Positions 1 through 8,620 of a stretch of 64,000 nt of DNA are shown piece by piece (position 1 is the first letter of the stretch; every line of letters starts with the position of its first letter). Made by a program: the position numbers and the translations under genes. The notes below the pieces were generated by a model. That model did not search any database and was not told the origin of the DNA. It was given only the letters and a program-made list of their open reading frames with translations. Source of the DNA: Ectobius pallidus (Eukaryota; Arthropoda; Insecta; Blattodea; Ectobiidae); the NCBI GenBank assembly GCA_964059195.1, contig CAXKWD010000007.1, positions 58,901,163 to 58,965,162 of the forward strand, in the 5' to 3' direction.

Positions 1-2
1 AC

Positions 3-943
3 TGGGTAAACAAACAGGCCACAGTGCATCCATTTGTATTCTATTATAAAGATGAAGAAAAACTAAAGAGCCACAGTTTTTGTGTCATAAGTGACTACCT
101 TGAACACAACACTATACAGCAGTGCACACTTTTCAACTAAAATTAACAAACTACATAAAACAGTACCACCCTTCCATAAAAAAACTGATCTACTTCTCTG
201 ATGGTGCAGCAAGCCAATATAAAAAAAAAAAAAATTATAAACATCTCCTTTCATAAAGAAGATTTTGGATTTGATGTAGAATGGCACTTTTTTGCTTCAT
301 GCCATGGGAAGAATGCTTGTGATGGTGTCGGGGGTACAACAAAGTGAGCTGGCACAAAAGCAAGTCTGCAGAGGACCGATGAAAATCATATAACACCTCA
401 AGAAATGTTTAAATTCTGTAAAGAACATATAAAAGGAATTACCTATGTTTTTGTAAAATGTGAGGAAATACAAGAAGTCTATGCCAATGTCTTGAAGGAA
501 AGGTTCAACACTTGTCAGAAGATTAAAGGAACTCGATCTTTTCATAGTTTTGTACCCCATTCACACGACTTGCTGAAGTGTAAGATCACATCAACATCGC
601 CTGATAGTGAACTTCATCAGTGTGGAAAACTTGTACAACTGGCTCTTCAAAATAAAGACATAGTGGCTTGTGCTTACGATGAACAGTGGTGGATTGCCGA
701 AGTTGATAATATTGATTGTCAAAACCAAGATGTGCATGTTTTTTTTTTACCACCCTCCAGGACCAAGGACATCTTTTAAAAAAAGTTGAGAAGGATCAAG
801 TTTGGATGCCACTTACAAATGTACTGAGGAAGCTGTCTCCAATGGAATTTACAACTGTGACTGGGCGAACTTTTAATCTCACACCCAAACTGAGTGAAGA
901 AATTTCTCAAATGTTCAATGAGCGATGTACTAAAAACAAATAA
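3..943 (+). pseudogene. Decayed member of an unnamed dispersed protein family
   Basis: Reading three frames in turn gives one continuous protein-like path. It begins at base 3 (WVNKQATVHPF, then CVISDYLEHNT) and continues as YFSDGAASQYK near 190-225, EWHFFASCHGK near 282-310 and CDGVGGTTK near 313-337. It then has KGTRSFHSFVPH near 525-560, a QWWIAEVD motif near 683, and HPPGPRTSF followed by VWMPLTNVL near 750-825. The tail ends at a TAA at 941-943. I see shifts near 120, 235 and the T-run at 739-749, and an in-frame TGA near 338. From memory, similar uncharacterised proteins with a YFSDGAA motif and a GP..SF..W..V...IL C-terminus are multicopy in arthropod and cnidarian genomes. The function is unknown and it may be transposon-encoded. 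The 5' end lies outside the window. A short relative lies near 42.7 kb. Confidence 0.6.
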
Positions 944-2062
944 CACGATAACAATATAATGTAAGTAGTTGGCTCATTTTCAATAAAAAAAAGTAATCAT
1001 AAATATGATTAAATTATATACTGTAATTGATATATTTTATTCCATTAGCCCAGATATCACAGATGTTAAAAAATGTATTTTTGACTCATGTTTGTAATTT
1101 TTTTTTTTGCATACTTCCAATTGAATCTTAAAGTTGAAATTTATACTGAAGTTTGATATCACAAAGATCCATTAACTGTGTAATTTTCAGAATTTTATCT
1201 GGTCCCCCAACAAAGATATTGCAGGCCCGAAAATGGAATAATTCAAAAAATCCATTTTTTAAAATAGTGTAATTTTTTAAGTGTAAGCTGCTCACCATTG
1301 ATACTCTATAAAAAGTAACTATACTATACAGAGTAATAGCACAAAAAATATTAAAGCTGAGAAGTTACTCTTTGCTTGGAAAAATACTGTCCAAAAATTG
1401 AGTTTTTTTAATTTGTAGCTGATAACTTTAAACTATTAAAAATATATTAAAGAATACATTCAGCTAAGTGATAATGATGTTAATTTGTAGGCCAGAGTGT
1501 GTTGAACTAAATGCATTTAATCTGAAAGGCTTAGGACAATCCACTACTGAATAATTTTAAAAAATGCAGATGCTTGCAAATGCCAAAAAACGCATGCGGC
1601 CTGGAACAAAAATGGCTGCCGTTTCAAAAAAATAAACAATAAATATTTTTTAAAAATATTTTTGTGACCACTAAACATTGGGAACTAACCCAGCAAAGAT
1701 CAAATTTTTCTGAGATGGTCAAGCAACCAGTGCTGGATCACTTGGTATGGATTGACCCATAGCTTTTAGGCTGTAAACCACAGGAAAAATCCAAAAAGTC
1801 TAATTTTTTTTTAATTTTTAGCCCTAAAAACCCCTGAAAAAGGGTTCGGTTTCCATGGCAACGGTATTATCAAATAGTGTTCACATAAGGCTCTGAAAGG
1901 TAACAGCCAAGACAGCAGACTAAATACCCACACTCTATCTCCCATAGATCTTTTAAAAAACCTTTCCCGAGAACCTCAGCGTGGGTTTGGGGGCGGAGCA
2001 CCCAATGAGTGAAGCGAGTAAATAATATGTACTGGCTATTACTGCACACTGCAGTGAATAAT
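944..2062. other. AT-rich non-coding stretch
   Basis: No coding segment, terminal repeat pair or RNA gene was recognised here. It may include the 3' flank of the preceding pseudogene, or the ALG12 intron that would follow exon 4. The missing C-terminal exons of ALG12 were looked for on the minus strand and not found. Confidence 0.5.
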
Positions 2063-2769
2063 TATACAGTGAGTCCCACGCAAGAGTTGGCCAATGCGTC
2101 GCAGCAGGCACAGCTCCAACTCCCGAGCGATCGAGTAAAATATCTAGGCAAATAAAGCCGCGATCGGTCTAATGATTCAGGTTCTCACATTTACAGTTAA
2201 AATTACAATGAAAATAACCACGTACCTCATCACAAGGGATGTTGGAAATGTTCTCCTCTTGCATCCACACAATACTCGCACCTTTTTAGGAAATTTTTTT
2301 TCACCCGCATAAGTTCAGCTTCCGAGATAGAGTTAATTTCTCTTGTGATATTGTCTTTAAGTCCTTCTAATGTATGGGAAATTGACCTATACACTTTATT
2401 TTTCAAGTTTCCCCAAAAATAATATTCATATACTGTTAGAAGAACTTAAAGACAATACCACACAGGCCTATCACAAGAGAAATTAACTCTGTCTCAGAAG
2501 CTGAACTTATGCGCGTGAAAGAAAATTTCCTAAAAAGGTGCCAATATTGTGTGGATGCAAGAGGAGGACACTTCCAACATATCTTGTGATGAGGTACGTG
2601 GTTATTTTCATTGTAATTTTAACTGTAAATATGAGAACCCTAATCATTACACTGATCGCGGGTTTATTTGAGTAGATATTTCACCCGATCGCTCGGCAGT
2701 TGGAGCTGTGACAGACACGACGCAGAAACCCACGTCATTGGCCAACTCTTGCTTGGGACTCACTGTATA
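2063..2769. mobile_element. Palindromic mariner/Tc1-derived foldback element
   Basis: Two arms of roughly 310-330 bp are imperfect reverse complements (2063-2376 and about 2438-2769) around a loop of about 60 bp. The outer ends read TATACAGTGAGTCCC and its complement, which fits a TA target and a TIR beginning CAGTGAGTCC. Each arm read inward carries the end of a transposase: ELKDN, REINSISEAEL and FLKRC then CVDARGEHFQ before a stop. That matches the usual C-terminus of Tc1/mariner transposases (a VR.NF.RR...C....G.HFEHL pattern). The left arm codes on minus (about 2379-2230) and the right arm on plus (about 2438-2589). The right copy has a short insertion near 2462. Neither copy is autonomous. 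Confidence 0.75.
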
Positions 2770-3047
2770 TTTTACTGTCCATGAATTAAGTGTTATTTTT
2801 AATTTATGTTTTTATTATTAGGGAATATTTAGCAATTTAAGTGCACAGCTGTAAGCATACCGGTATGTAGAGTTTTAGCTCATAAAGTTTCACGGTCTAA
2901 TAAGGTAACAGTAAATGCTTCAAGTAGTGATACAAAATACTTTAAATATTATGTGGGCTAAGTCCTGTAGGCCTTTAGGATGAGATGCCCTGCATCTGTC
3001 CTTCCTATAACATTCAAACAGTTTTAATATCTACATAAATAGCTTAC
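2770..3047. other. Non-coding (ALG12 intron after exon 4)
   Basis: This is sequence downstream of ALG12 exon 4 on the minus strand. The splice donor GTAAGC lies at 3047-3042. No further exon or RNA gene was recognised. Confidence 0.5.
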
Positions 3048-3221
3048 CTAATGGGAGAGCCATGATGTTAGGCAAAGGACGACTCAGATAATACATGAAG
3101 TGATACTGAGTCACAGTGATAGCAACAAACCAATTTGTCAGTTGATTTCCAAATACTGATTCTACAGATCTGCAGAACATTTTTAAAGATCCAATGACAC
3201 ATATTCCTAGAACTGCCCGCA
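3048..3221 (-). CDS. ALG12: ALG12 exon 4 (mannosyltransferase)
   Basis: The acceptor CTTTTTCAG ends at 3222 and the donor GTAAGC starts at 3047, giving a 174-nt exon of phase 1 to 1. Spliced to exon 3, the junction reads Y-V-V-R-A-V-L-G. The exon then encodes a hydrophobic stretch ending TQYHFMYYLSRPLPNIMALP. The (Q)FH(L/M)FY..R.LPN..ALP segment is a hallmark of ALG12 within the GT22 family of dolichyl-phosphate-mannose transferases, which are multi-span ER membrane proteins. This is followed by an open phase-1 junction whose next exon was not found in the window. Confidence 0.88.
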
Positions 3222-3309
3222 CTGAAAAAGGTACATTATAAAATCAATGTTTAGTCGGTGAACATGTTCACTGTCAAATTATGAGAGAAATAAGCTCAAT
3301 ATTTCTTAC

Positions 3310-3442
3310 CCACATACTGTGCATAAAACTTGCTCAGACCTAGAATATTAATTAGTGCTACAAGTGGTGAAGAAAGCAGAGATATGAAAAGCGGTCCAAT
3401 AAATGTCCTAGGAACAACTCCTGGAAACTCATGGTGATCATA
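3310..3442 (-). CDS. ALG12: ALG12 exon 3 (mannosyltransferase)
   Basis: The acceptor TTTCTTTCAG ends at 3443 and the donor GTAAGAAAT begins at 3309. The 133-nt exon runs from phase 0 to phase 1. It opens with [18 protein letters not shown], the most conserved ALG12 block ([11 protein letters not shown](T/S)F.GP). A hydrophobic segment follows and the exon ends SKFYAQYV. It joins exon 2 in frame, although the two are 45 kb apart. The intron to exon 4 is only 88 bp, so ordinary introns of this gene are short and intron 2 is the exception. Confidence 0.9.
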
Positions 3443-4643
3443 CTGAAAGAAACCAAAAAACATAATTATTACAAAGACTTCACAATTTAATGTTAATTTA
3501 TTGTAATTTGTGTTAATAACTGTCAGCTGAAAACTCAAAGAATATTAAGATGCCAGGGTAAGCAGTCTGAAAGGCCTCTAATTTCTGTATCCAAGTCCAA
3601 AGATTTTGTCCCAGCCAGAGCAATAGCATTAATGTTTAGCATGAGCTCTTTTTATTTGGGAACTAGCTTGAAAATGTGTAAGCGTTTAACAGGGCAGCAC
3701 TTACAATGGCAGAATGAGCTAACATTAGTCTATTGCTAATCCTAGAGCAGGTGTGCTGGTATATTTTATACACCATATTTACAATTTACCCTCTACCACA
3801 ACAATGCCAGATCTTATTGCCAAGCTAATTGTTGATACCTTTCATGTCATTATTTAGCTTCAGTTCAGTTGTGTTAGAGTGATCTTAGCATCAACAGGTA
3901 AAGAGTTTTTCTAGGAATTGCAGCAGCAGAGTAGGCCTGCTGTATACACCACTTGCTCAGCCATGTAAGTATTATCTCAACTGTCAGCTTATTTCTTGTA
4001 CTGGTACTTGTACACAAAGTAGTAAAGTACAAAAACATCGTTGTTTAACTTCATTTTAGTTAAGTTGGAGTGATCATAGCATCAACAAGTCAAGAGTTAC
4101 AATACGTTTTTCTTGGAACTGCAGAAGCGGAGTTTTTTGTACACTGTGCACCTGGCTATGTAAGTATTATTTCAACTGTCCACTTATTTCTTACTGATAT
4201 GCATAAAAACATCACGTGTATCATAAAAAAAAATATTATGAAGATCTTCAATAAGTTTAAATTTTTCTGATTGAGCTTAAGTCTACAATTTATTGTCACC
4301 ACCATTAGCTCAATTAGTTATGTATGTAGGTTAAAACTGCAATCAGTACACCATTGCTCATACATGCATGTTATAAAAACACATGTCACCTTGTACATAA
4401 AATAAATAAAAAGAGGTTTAACTTAAAAATCATAATATTTCATCGACACAAGAGAAGTTTTACATCTAAACATGTTACTATGATTAATTATAAATTTTCC
4501 ATTATCAAGATCATAGTTTGCAAAAATCACTCCATAACAGCAGGCCTCTGTGAGAAATGCAGCGTGCGTTCACATGAGGTGAAAGTGAACTAATTTGCAA
4601 TTTGTAACCAGTTAGCATTTATAATCATTTATAAAAAAACTTT
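3443..4643. other. Intron 2 distal part with a degenerate duplication
   Basis: This is non-coding sequence between ALG12 exon 3 and the Penelope pair. It contains a diverged direct duplication about 190 bp apart: about 3862-4000 and 4057-4195 share GAGTGAT, TAGCATCAACA, an AATTGCAG/AACTGCAG block, CTATGTAAGTATTAT-like ends and a TTATTTCTT tail. No gene was recognised. Confidence 0.5.
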
Positions 4644-4700
4644 TAAGTTAAAATCAATCAGAAATAAAAACACTTGTTGCTCCACTTACATAATATTAGG

Positions 4701-4743
4701 CAGGACCGGTTTCAAGGAAGATCAGCTTCCTTATCTTCAGCTG
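4701..4743 (-). ncRNA. Hammerhead-ribozyme-like motif, left Penelope copy
   Basis: This is the mirror image of the motif at 7751-7793. On the minus strand it reads CTGAAGA, a 7-bp stem AAGGAAG/CTTCCTT with loop CTGAT, then GAAAC and CGGTC. It lies at the 3' end of the inverted Penelope ORF, with the ORF stop inside the CTGAAGA core. Confidence 0.6.
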
Positions 4744-6191
4744 GATGTCGACTGGTGTGGTGCTGGGAGATCCAAGTCTGTAGTTGGCGCTGTGCTGCCA
4801 TCTGTCTTCCCCAGGATCAAACTAAAAATCTCGTCGGCCAATGGTATATCAAAATTCATTGCCCTGTCTTTATTTTTTAAAATGAAAATCTTCTCCCATG
4901 TCATTAATTCTAAAGGTCTTTTAACATGTTTTAACAATTTTATGTTGTTATTAATGTGATGGTCACATGTATATGCATGAAAAGCTATGGCCGATTTTTC
5001 CGTGTGCATCCATCTGACGTTGTTCAAATGTTCTTTCATTCTAGCTTCAAGGTTTCTTCTGGTTTGTCCGATATATATACTGTGGCAATCTTTACAGTCA
5101 ACTTGGTAAATGCCTGATAATTTGAGTTTGGGAACACTATTTCTTAATGGGTGGTTAAGTAGGTTCCTAAGGTTGAATTTATTTTGTGGAGCCAGTTTTA
5201 TATTCACGTCCTTGAATACTTTCTCAAACCTGTAAAATACTTTCGGGTGGAAGGTGAATTTCCTATATATCGGCTTCTCATTATCATTGTTTGCTAAGGT
5301 GCAATTGTCTCTGATCATTTTTCTTTTTCTATGTTTAGAAATCATCTTATCGATGAATTCCATATTGAAGCCATTCTGTACAGCGACCTTCTTTATATGT
5401 ATATATTCTTTCCTATATTCCACTTCTGATAATGGGATATATATCAGTCTGTGTATTAAGCTGTGAAATATAGCGAACTGGTGTGATCTTGGGTTGTAAA
5501 CATTATATTTAATGTAGTTGTCAACGTGCGTGTCTTTCCTGTAAATTCCGAAATCCAATCTCCCCTCGTTCCTCATAATCTTCAGATCCAGAAATGGTAA
5601 GCTATTGTTTTGTTCTGTTTCCATCGTGAATTGGATGGCCTGGTCTTGTAAATTCAACAATTTTATTGAGTCATTCAAGAATTTCCGTGGGACAATCGCA
5701 AAAATGTCGTCCACGTATCTGTACCAATATTTAAAAATGTGTGGAAATGCTCTGGTAACCAATACTTCAAGGTGGCTCATATATAAATCCGCTAACATAG
5801 GCGATAATGGATTCCCCATAGCTAATCCTGTGGCCTGTTTGTAATAGTTATTATTGAAACAAAAGCTGTTTTGGCTAATACATAGGCCTATCAATAAATT
5901 ATAACCTTCCATTTGCTCTTTGGTGAATTGGTTGAGTGCAAACCATTTATTCAGTAAGTCTGGTAGTTTTTCAGTCGGAATGCTAGTAAATAAAGCGCAA
6001 ACATCAAATGAAACTAACATTTCATCTGTCCCAATAGAAATGTTTTTGATTTTATCAATTAATTCATACGAGTTACTTATGCTCAGCGATTCAAATTTCG
6101 ACAATCGGTCAAATTTGTGAGTCAACCATTTAGCCAGTAAATAAGTAGGGGCATCAATGTTATTTATTATAGGTCTCATACTATCGCCCAA
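4737..6191 (-). CDS. Penelope-like reverse transcriptase/GIY-YIG endonuclease, inverted copy
   Basis: This 484-codon frame is identical to the rightward copy, except that it lacks the first conserved block (LPKLYCLPKIHKK) and opens with a TTG codon at the palindrome centre. It has RT motif A (VSFDVCALFTSIP), motif B (GLAMGNPLSPMLADLYM), the catalytic YVDDIFAI and a C-terminal GIY-YIG nuclease (GIYQVDCKDC, then YIGQTRRNLEARMKEH). Known roles are target-primed reverse transcription of the element and strand cleavage. It is probably not expressed as a proper protein, because its 5' end is replaced by the opposite copy. Confidence 0.8.
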   Translation of the reverse strand: MGDSMRPIINNIDAPTYLLAKWLTHKFDRLSKFESLSISNSYELIDKIKNISIGTDEMLVSFDVCALFTSIPTEKLPDLLNKWFALNQFTKEQMEGYNLLIGLCISQNSFCFNNNYYKQATGLAMGNPLSPMLADLYMSHLEVLVTRAFPHIFKYWYRYVDDIFAIVPRKFLNDSIKLLNLQDQAIQFTMETEQNNSLPFLDLKIMRNEGRLDFGIYRKDTHVDNYIKYNVYNPRSHQFAIFHSLIHRLIYIPLSEVEYRKEYIHIKKVAVQNGFNMEFIDKMISKHRKRKMIRDNCTLANNDNEKPIYRKFTFHPKVFYRFEKVFKDVNIKLAPQNKFNLRNLLNHPLRNSVPKLKLSGIYQVDCKDCHSIYIGQTRRNLEARMKEHLNNVRWMHTEKSAIAFHAYTCDHHINNNIKLLKHVKRPLELMTWEKIFILKNKDRAMNFDIPLADEIFSLILGKTDGSTAPTTDLDLPAPHQSTSS

Positions 6192-6251
6192 ACTAAGAAA
6201 GCAATTAAAGACTCTCCTCTGATTTCAAAGACAGAAGAAAGGCAGCTGATA

Positions 6252-7757
6252 GTGAGCAACCCCCAGCTACCTAAACTTTATTGTTTGCCTAAAATTCACA
6301 AGAAAGACGATAGTATGAGACCTATAATAAATAACATTGATGCCCCTACTTATTTACTGGCTAAATGGTTGACTCACAAATTTGACCGATTGTCGAAATT
6401 TGAATCGCTGAGCATAAGTAACTCGTATGAATTAATTGATAAAATCAAAAACATTTCTATTGGGACAGATGAAATGTTAGTTTCATTTGATGTTTGCGCT
6501 TTATTTACTAGCATTCCGACTGAAAAACTACCAGACTTACTGAATAAATGGTTTGCACTCAACCAATTCACCAAAGAGCAAATGGAAGGTTATAATTTAT
6601 TGATAGGCCTATGTATTAGCCAAAACAGCTTTTGTTTCAATAATAACTATTACAAACAGGCCACAGGATTAGCTATGGGGAATCCATTATCGCCTATGTT
6701 AGCGGATTTATATATGAGCCACCTTGAAGTATTGGTTACCAGAGCATTTCCACACATTTTTAAATATTGGTACAGATACGTGGACGACATTTTTGCGATT
6801 GTCCCACGGAAATTCTTGAATGACTCAATAAAATTGTTGAATTTACAAGACCAGGCCATCCAATTCACGATGGAAACAGAACAAAACAATAGCTTACCAT
6901 TTCTGGATCTGAAGATTATGAGGAACGAGGGGAGATTGGATTTCGGAATTTACAGGAAAGACACGCACGTTGACAACTACATTAAATATAATGTTTACAA
7001 CCCAAGATCACACCAGTTCGCTATATTTCACAGCTTAATACACAGACTGATATATATCCCATTATCAGAAGTGGAATATAGGAAAGAATATATACATATA
7101 AAGAAGGTCGCTGTACAGAATGGCTTCAATATGGAATTCATCGATAAGATGATTTCTAAACATAGAAAAAGAAAAATGATCAGAGACAATTGCACCTTAG
7201 CAAACAATGATAATGAGAAGCCGATATATAGGAAATTCACCTTCCACCCGAAAGTATTTTACAGGTTTGAGAAAGTATTCAAGGACGTGAATATAAAACT
7301 GGCTCCACAAAATAAATTCAACCTTAGGAACCTACTTAACCACCCATTAAGAAATAGTGTTCCCAAACTCAAATTATCAGGCATTTACCAAGTTGACTGT
7401 AAAGATTGCCACAGTATATATATCGGACAAACCAGAAGAAACCTTGAAGCTAGAATGAAAGAACATTTGAACAACGTCAGATGGATGCACACGGAAAAAT
7501 CGGCCATAGCTTTTCATGCATATACATGTGACCATCACATTAATAACAACATAAAATTGTTAAAACATGTTAAAAGACCTTTAGAATTAATGACATGGGA
7601 GAAGATTTTCATTTTAAAAAATAAAGACAGGGCAATGAATTTTGATATACCATTGGCCGACGAGATTTTTAGTTTGATCCTGGGGAAGACAGATGGCAGC
7701 ACAGCGCCAACTACAGACTTGGATCTCCCAGCACCACACCAGTCGACATCCAGCTGA
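6252..7757 (+). CDS. Penelope-like reverse transcriptase/GIY-YIG endonuclease
   Basis: The frame has 501 codons with no stops or shifts. It begins with the RT block LPKLYCLPKIHKK (about residues 6-19). Motif A is near residue 80 (SFDVCALFTS), motif B near 138 (GLAMGNPLSPMLADLY) and the catalytic YVDDIFAI near 176. The C-terminal third holds GIYQVDCKDC and YIGQTRRNLEARMKEH, the paired motifs of a GIY-YIG nuclease as in animal Penelope-like elements. The listed start is a GTG, and the frame stays open upstream to about 6187. Full-length elements normally have a longer N-terminus, so this copy is 5' truncated. The stop codon overlaps the ribozyme-like core at 7751-7793. Confidence 0.88.
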   Translation: MSNPQLPKLYCLPKIHKKDDSMRPIINNIDAPTYLLAKWLTHKFDRLSKFESLSISNSYELIDKIKNISIGTDEMLVSFDVCALFTSIPTEKLPDLLNKWFALNQFTKEQMEGYNLLIGLCISQNSFCFNNNYYKQATGLAMGNPLSPMLADLYMSHLEVLVTRAFPHIFKYWYRYVDDIFAIVPRKFLNDSIKLLNLQDQAIQFTMETEQNNSLPFLDLKIMRNEGRLDFGIYRKDTHVDNYIKYNVYNPRSHQFAIFHSLIHRLIYIPLSEVEYRKEYIHIKKVAVQNGFNMEFIDKMISKHRKRKMIRDNCTLANNDNEKPIYRKFTFHPKVFYRFEKVFKDVNIKLAPQNKFNLRNLLNHPLRNSVPKLKLSGIYQVDCKDCHSIYIGQTRRNLEARMKEHLNNVRWMHTEKSAIAFHAYTCDHHINNNIKLLKHVKRPLELMTWEKIFILKNKDRAMNFDIPLADEIFSLILGKTDGSTAPTTDLDLPAPHQSTSS

Positions 7758-7793
7758 AGATAAGGAAGCTGATCTTCCTTGAAACCGGTCCTG
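7751..7793 (+). ncRNA. Hammerhead-ribozyme-like motif at Penelope 3' end
   Basis: In order the sequence has CAG, the CUGANGA box as CTGAAGA, and helix II as AAGGAAG-CTGAT-CTTCCTT (seven pairs). GAAA then leads into ACCGGT (self-complementary, so a very short helix III) and C as the cleavage base, then CTG pairing with the initial CAG as helix I. Penelope-like elements are known to carry minimal hammerheads of this sort that may act as dimers. Activity is inferred, not shown. The TGA stop of the ORF lies inside the CTGAAGA box. Confidence 0.62.
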
Positions 7794-8226
7794 CCTAATA
7801 TTATGTAAGTGGAGCAACAAGTGTTTTTATTTCTGATTGATTTTAACTTATTGACATGCTCTACTGTATACAAATTGCTTCATTTTGTTTTATTGAAAAA
7901 AACTTTTGTTAAGCTTTAACTTAGATGTTATTGTAATAGGGCCAGTTGTATAAAACTCACTAACTGAAGGTTATTTTAAACTGAAAGTTAGAAAACAACT
8001 AACTACTTATGTTGTATAAAAATAACTGCAGATTGTATAACTCACAGTTAAAAAAACTGGAGGAAATAATAAAACAATTGGCAACATTGCTAAAGTTGAG
8101 GGAAATTTGAAGAGAGTATTATGTTTATATCTTTGGTAATTGATTTTCAATTGTTTAATCAAAGACAAAGTACTGTATTACACATATGTCTATGGTATTT
8201 ATTTTCAACTGTTTAGTAAAGATGGG

Positions 8227-8620
8227 GGCTAAAACCAAATATAAGGTGCCAAATAGGCTCCGCCCACTCGATATTCACATTTTGTTTCTCGGCGAACAGG
8301 GTGACCAAACTGTCCTTGTATATTGTCGCTGACACTCCCGACCATACCAAATATTAAAAATGTGAGTGTGCCCCTTGTACCAAATATTAAAACTGCGAGA
8401 GTGGCCCTTGTACCTAATATTAATAATTCGAGAGTGCCCCTTGTACCAAATATTAAAAATTCGAGAGTACCCACAGGTTTGCCTTGTACCCAACGGTATG
8501 TCAGCCTGTTTATCCCCGAAGAATTCGCTAGATCGTGGTATAAAAGAAAGTGCTTCGCTGGGGGTGGGTCAGGGTGGGTTATGCCCCATGCGAAAATGCA
8601 CCTTATATTTGGTTTTTCCC
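8227..8620. mobile_element. 394-bp MITE, copy 1 (8-bp duplication)
   Basis: Terminal inverted repeats of about 23 bp (GGCTAAAACCAAATATAAGG versus GGGAAAAACCAAATATAAGG) are flanked by the 8-bp direct duplication AAGATGGG at 8219-8226 and 8621-8628. The interrupted repeat X rejoins across it. Inside are CTCCGCCCACTCGAT, TTGTTTCTCGGCGAA and GAATTCGCTAGATC, all shared with the copy at 48041-48404. An 8-bp duplication points to a hAT-type mobilising transposase (inference). It has no coding capacity. Confidence 0.75.
8340..8475 (+). repeat. Tandem repeats inside MITE copy 1
   Basis: Four diverged units of about 33-35 bp have the form GAGAGTGCCCCTTGTACC followed by AAATATTAAAAAT, one after another. 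The sister MITE at 48 kb has only a single related CCTTGTACC segment, so the array grew within this lineage. Short ORFs on both strands here are produced by the repetition and are not genes. Confidence 0.7.

Larger units (their letters stand above)
4644..7850. mobile_element. Head-to-head pair of Penelope-like elements (perfect-looking inverted repeat)
   Basis: The left arm 4644-6186 and right arm 6308-7850 are each exactly 1543 bp and read as reverse complements with no difference found by eye. The encoded proteins of both arms are the same over the shared part. The 121-bp centre (6187-6307) is single copy and carries the RT start of the rightward copy (LPKLYCLPKIHKK). So the right copy is a 5'-truncated element and the left copy a slightly shorter inverted one, joined 5' to 5'. 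Penelope-like elements are known for tandem and inverted pseudo-LTR arrangements. Outer junctions are TAAGTTAAAATCAATCAG and its complement; an A-run block AAAAAAACTTTT occurs just outside both ends. Confidence 0.85.

Noticed and set aside
5254..6120. Plus-strand ORFs across the left Penelope arm (and their mirror at 6374-7240)
   Set aside because: They are antisense shadows of the RT frame, and identical mirror copies occur because the arms are identical.
4644..7850. The palindrome as an assembly artefact
   Set aside because: Not ruled out from sequence alone. The single-copy 121-bp centre and continuous RT start argue for a real structure, so it was kept with a request for long-read confirmation.
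8340..8475. CRISPR-like array
   Set aside because: Units are adjacent and diverged with no unique spacers, and the genome is eukaryotic.
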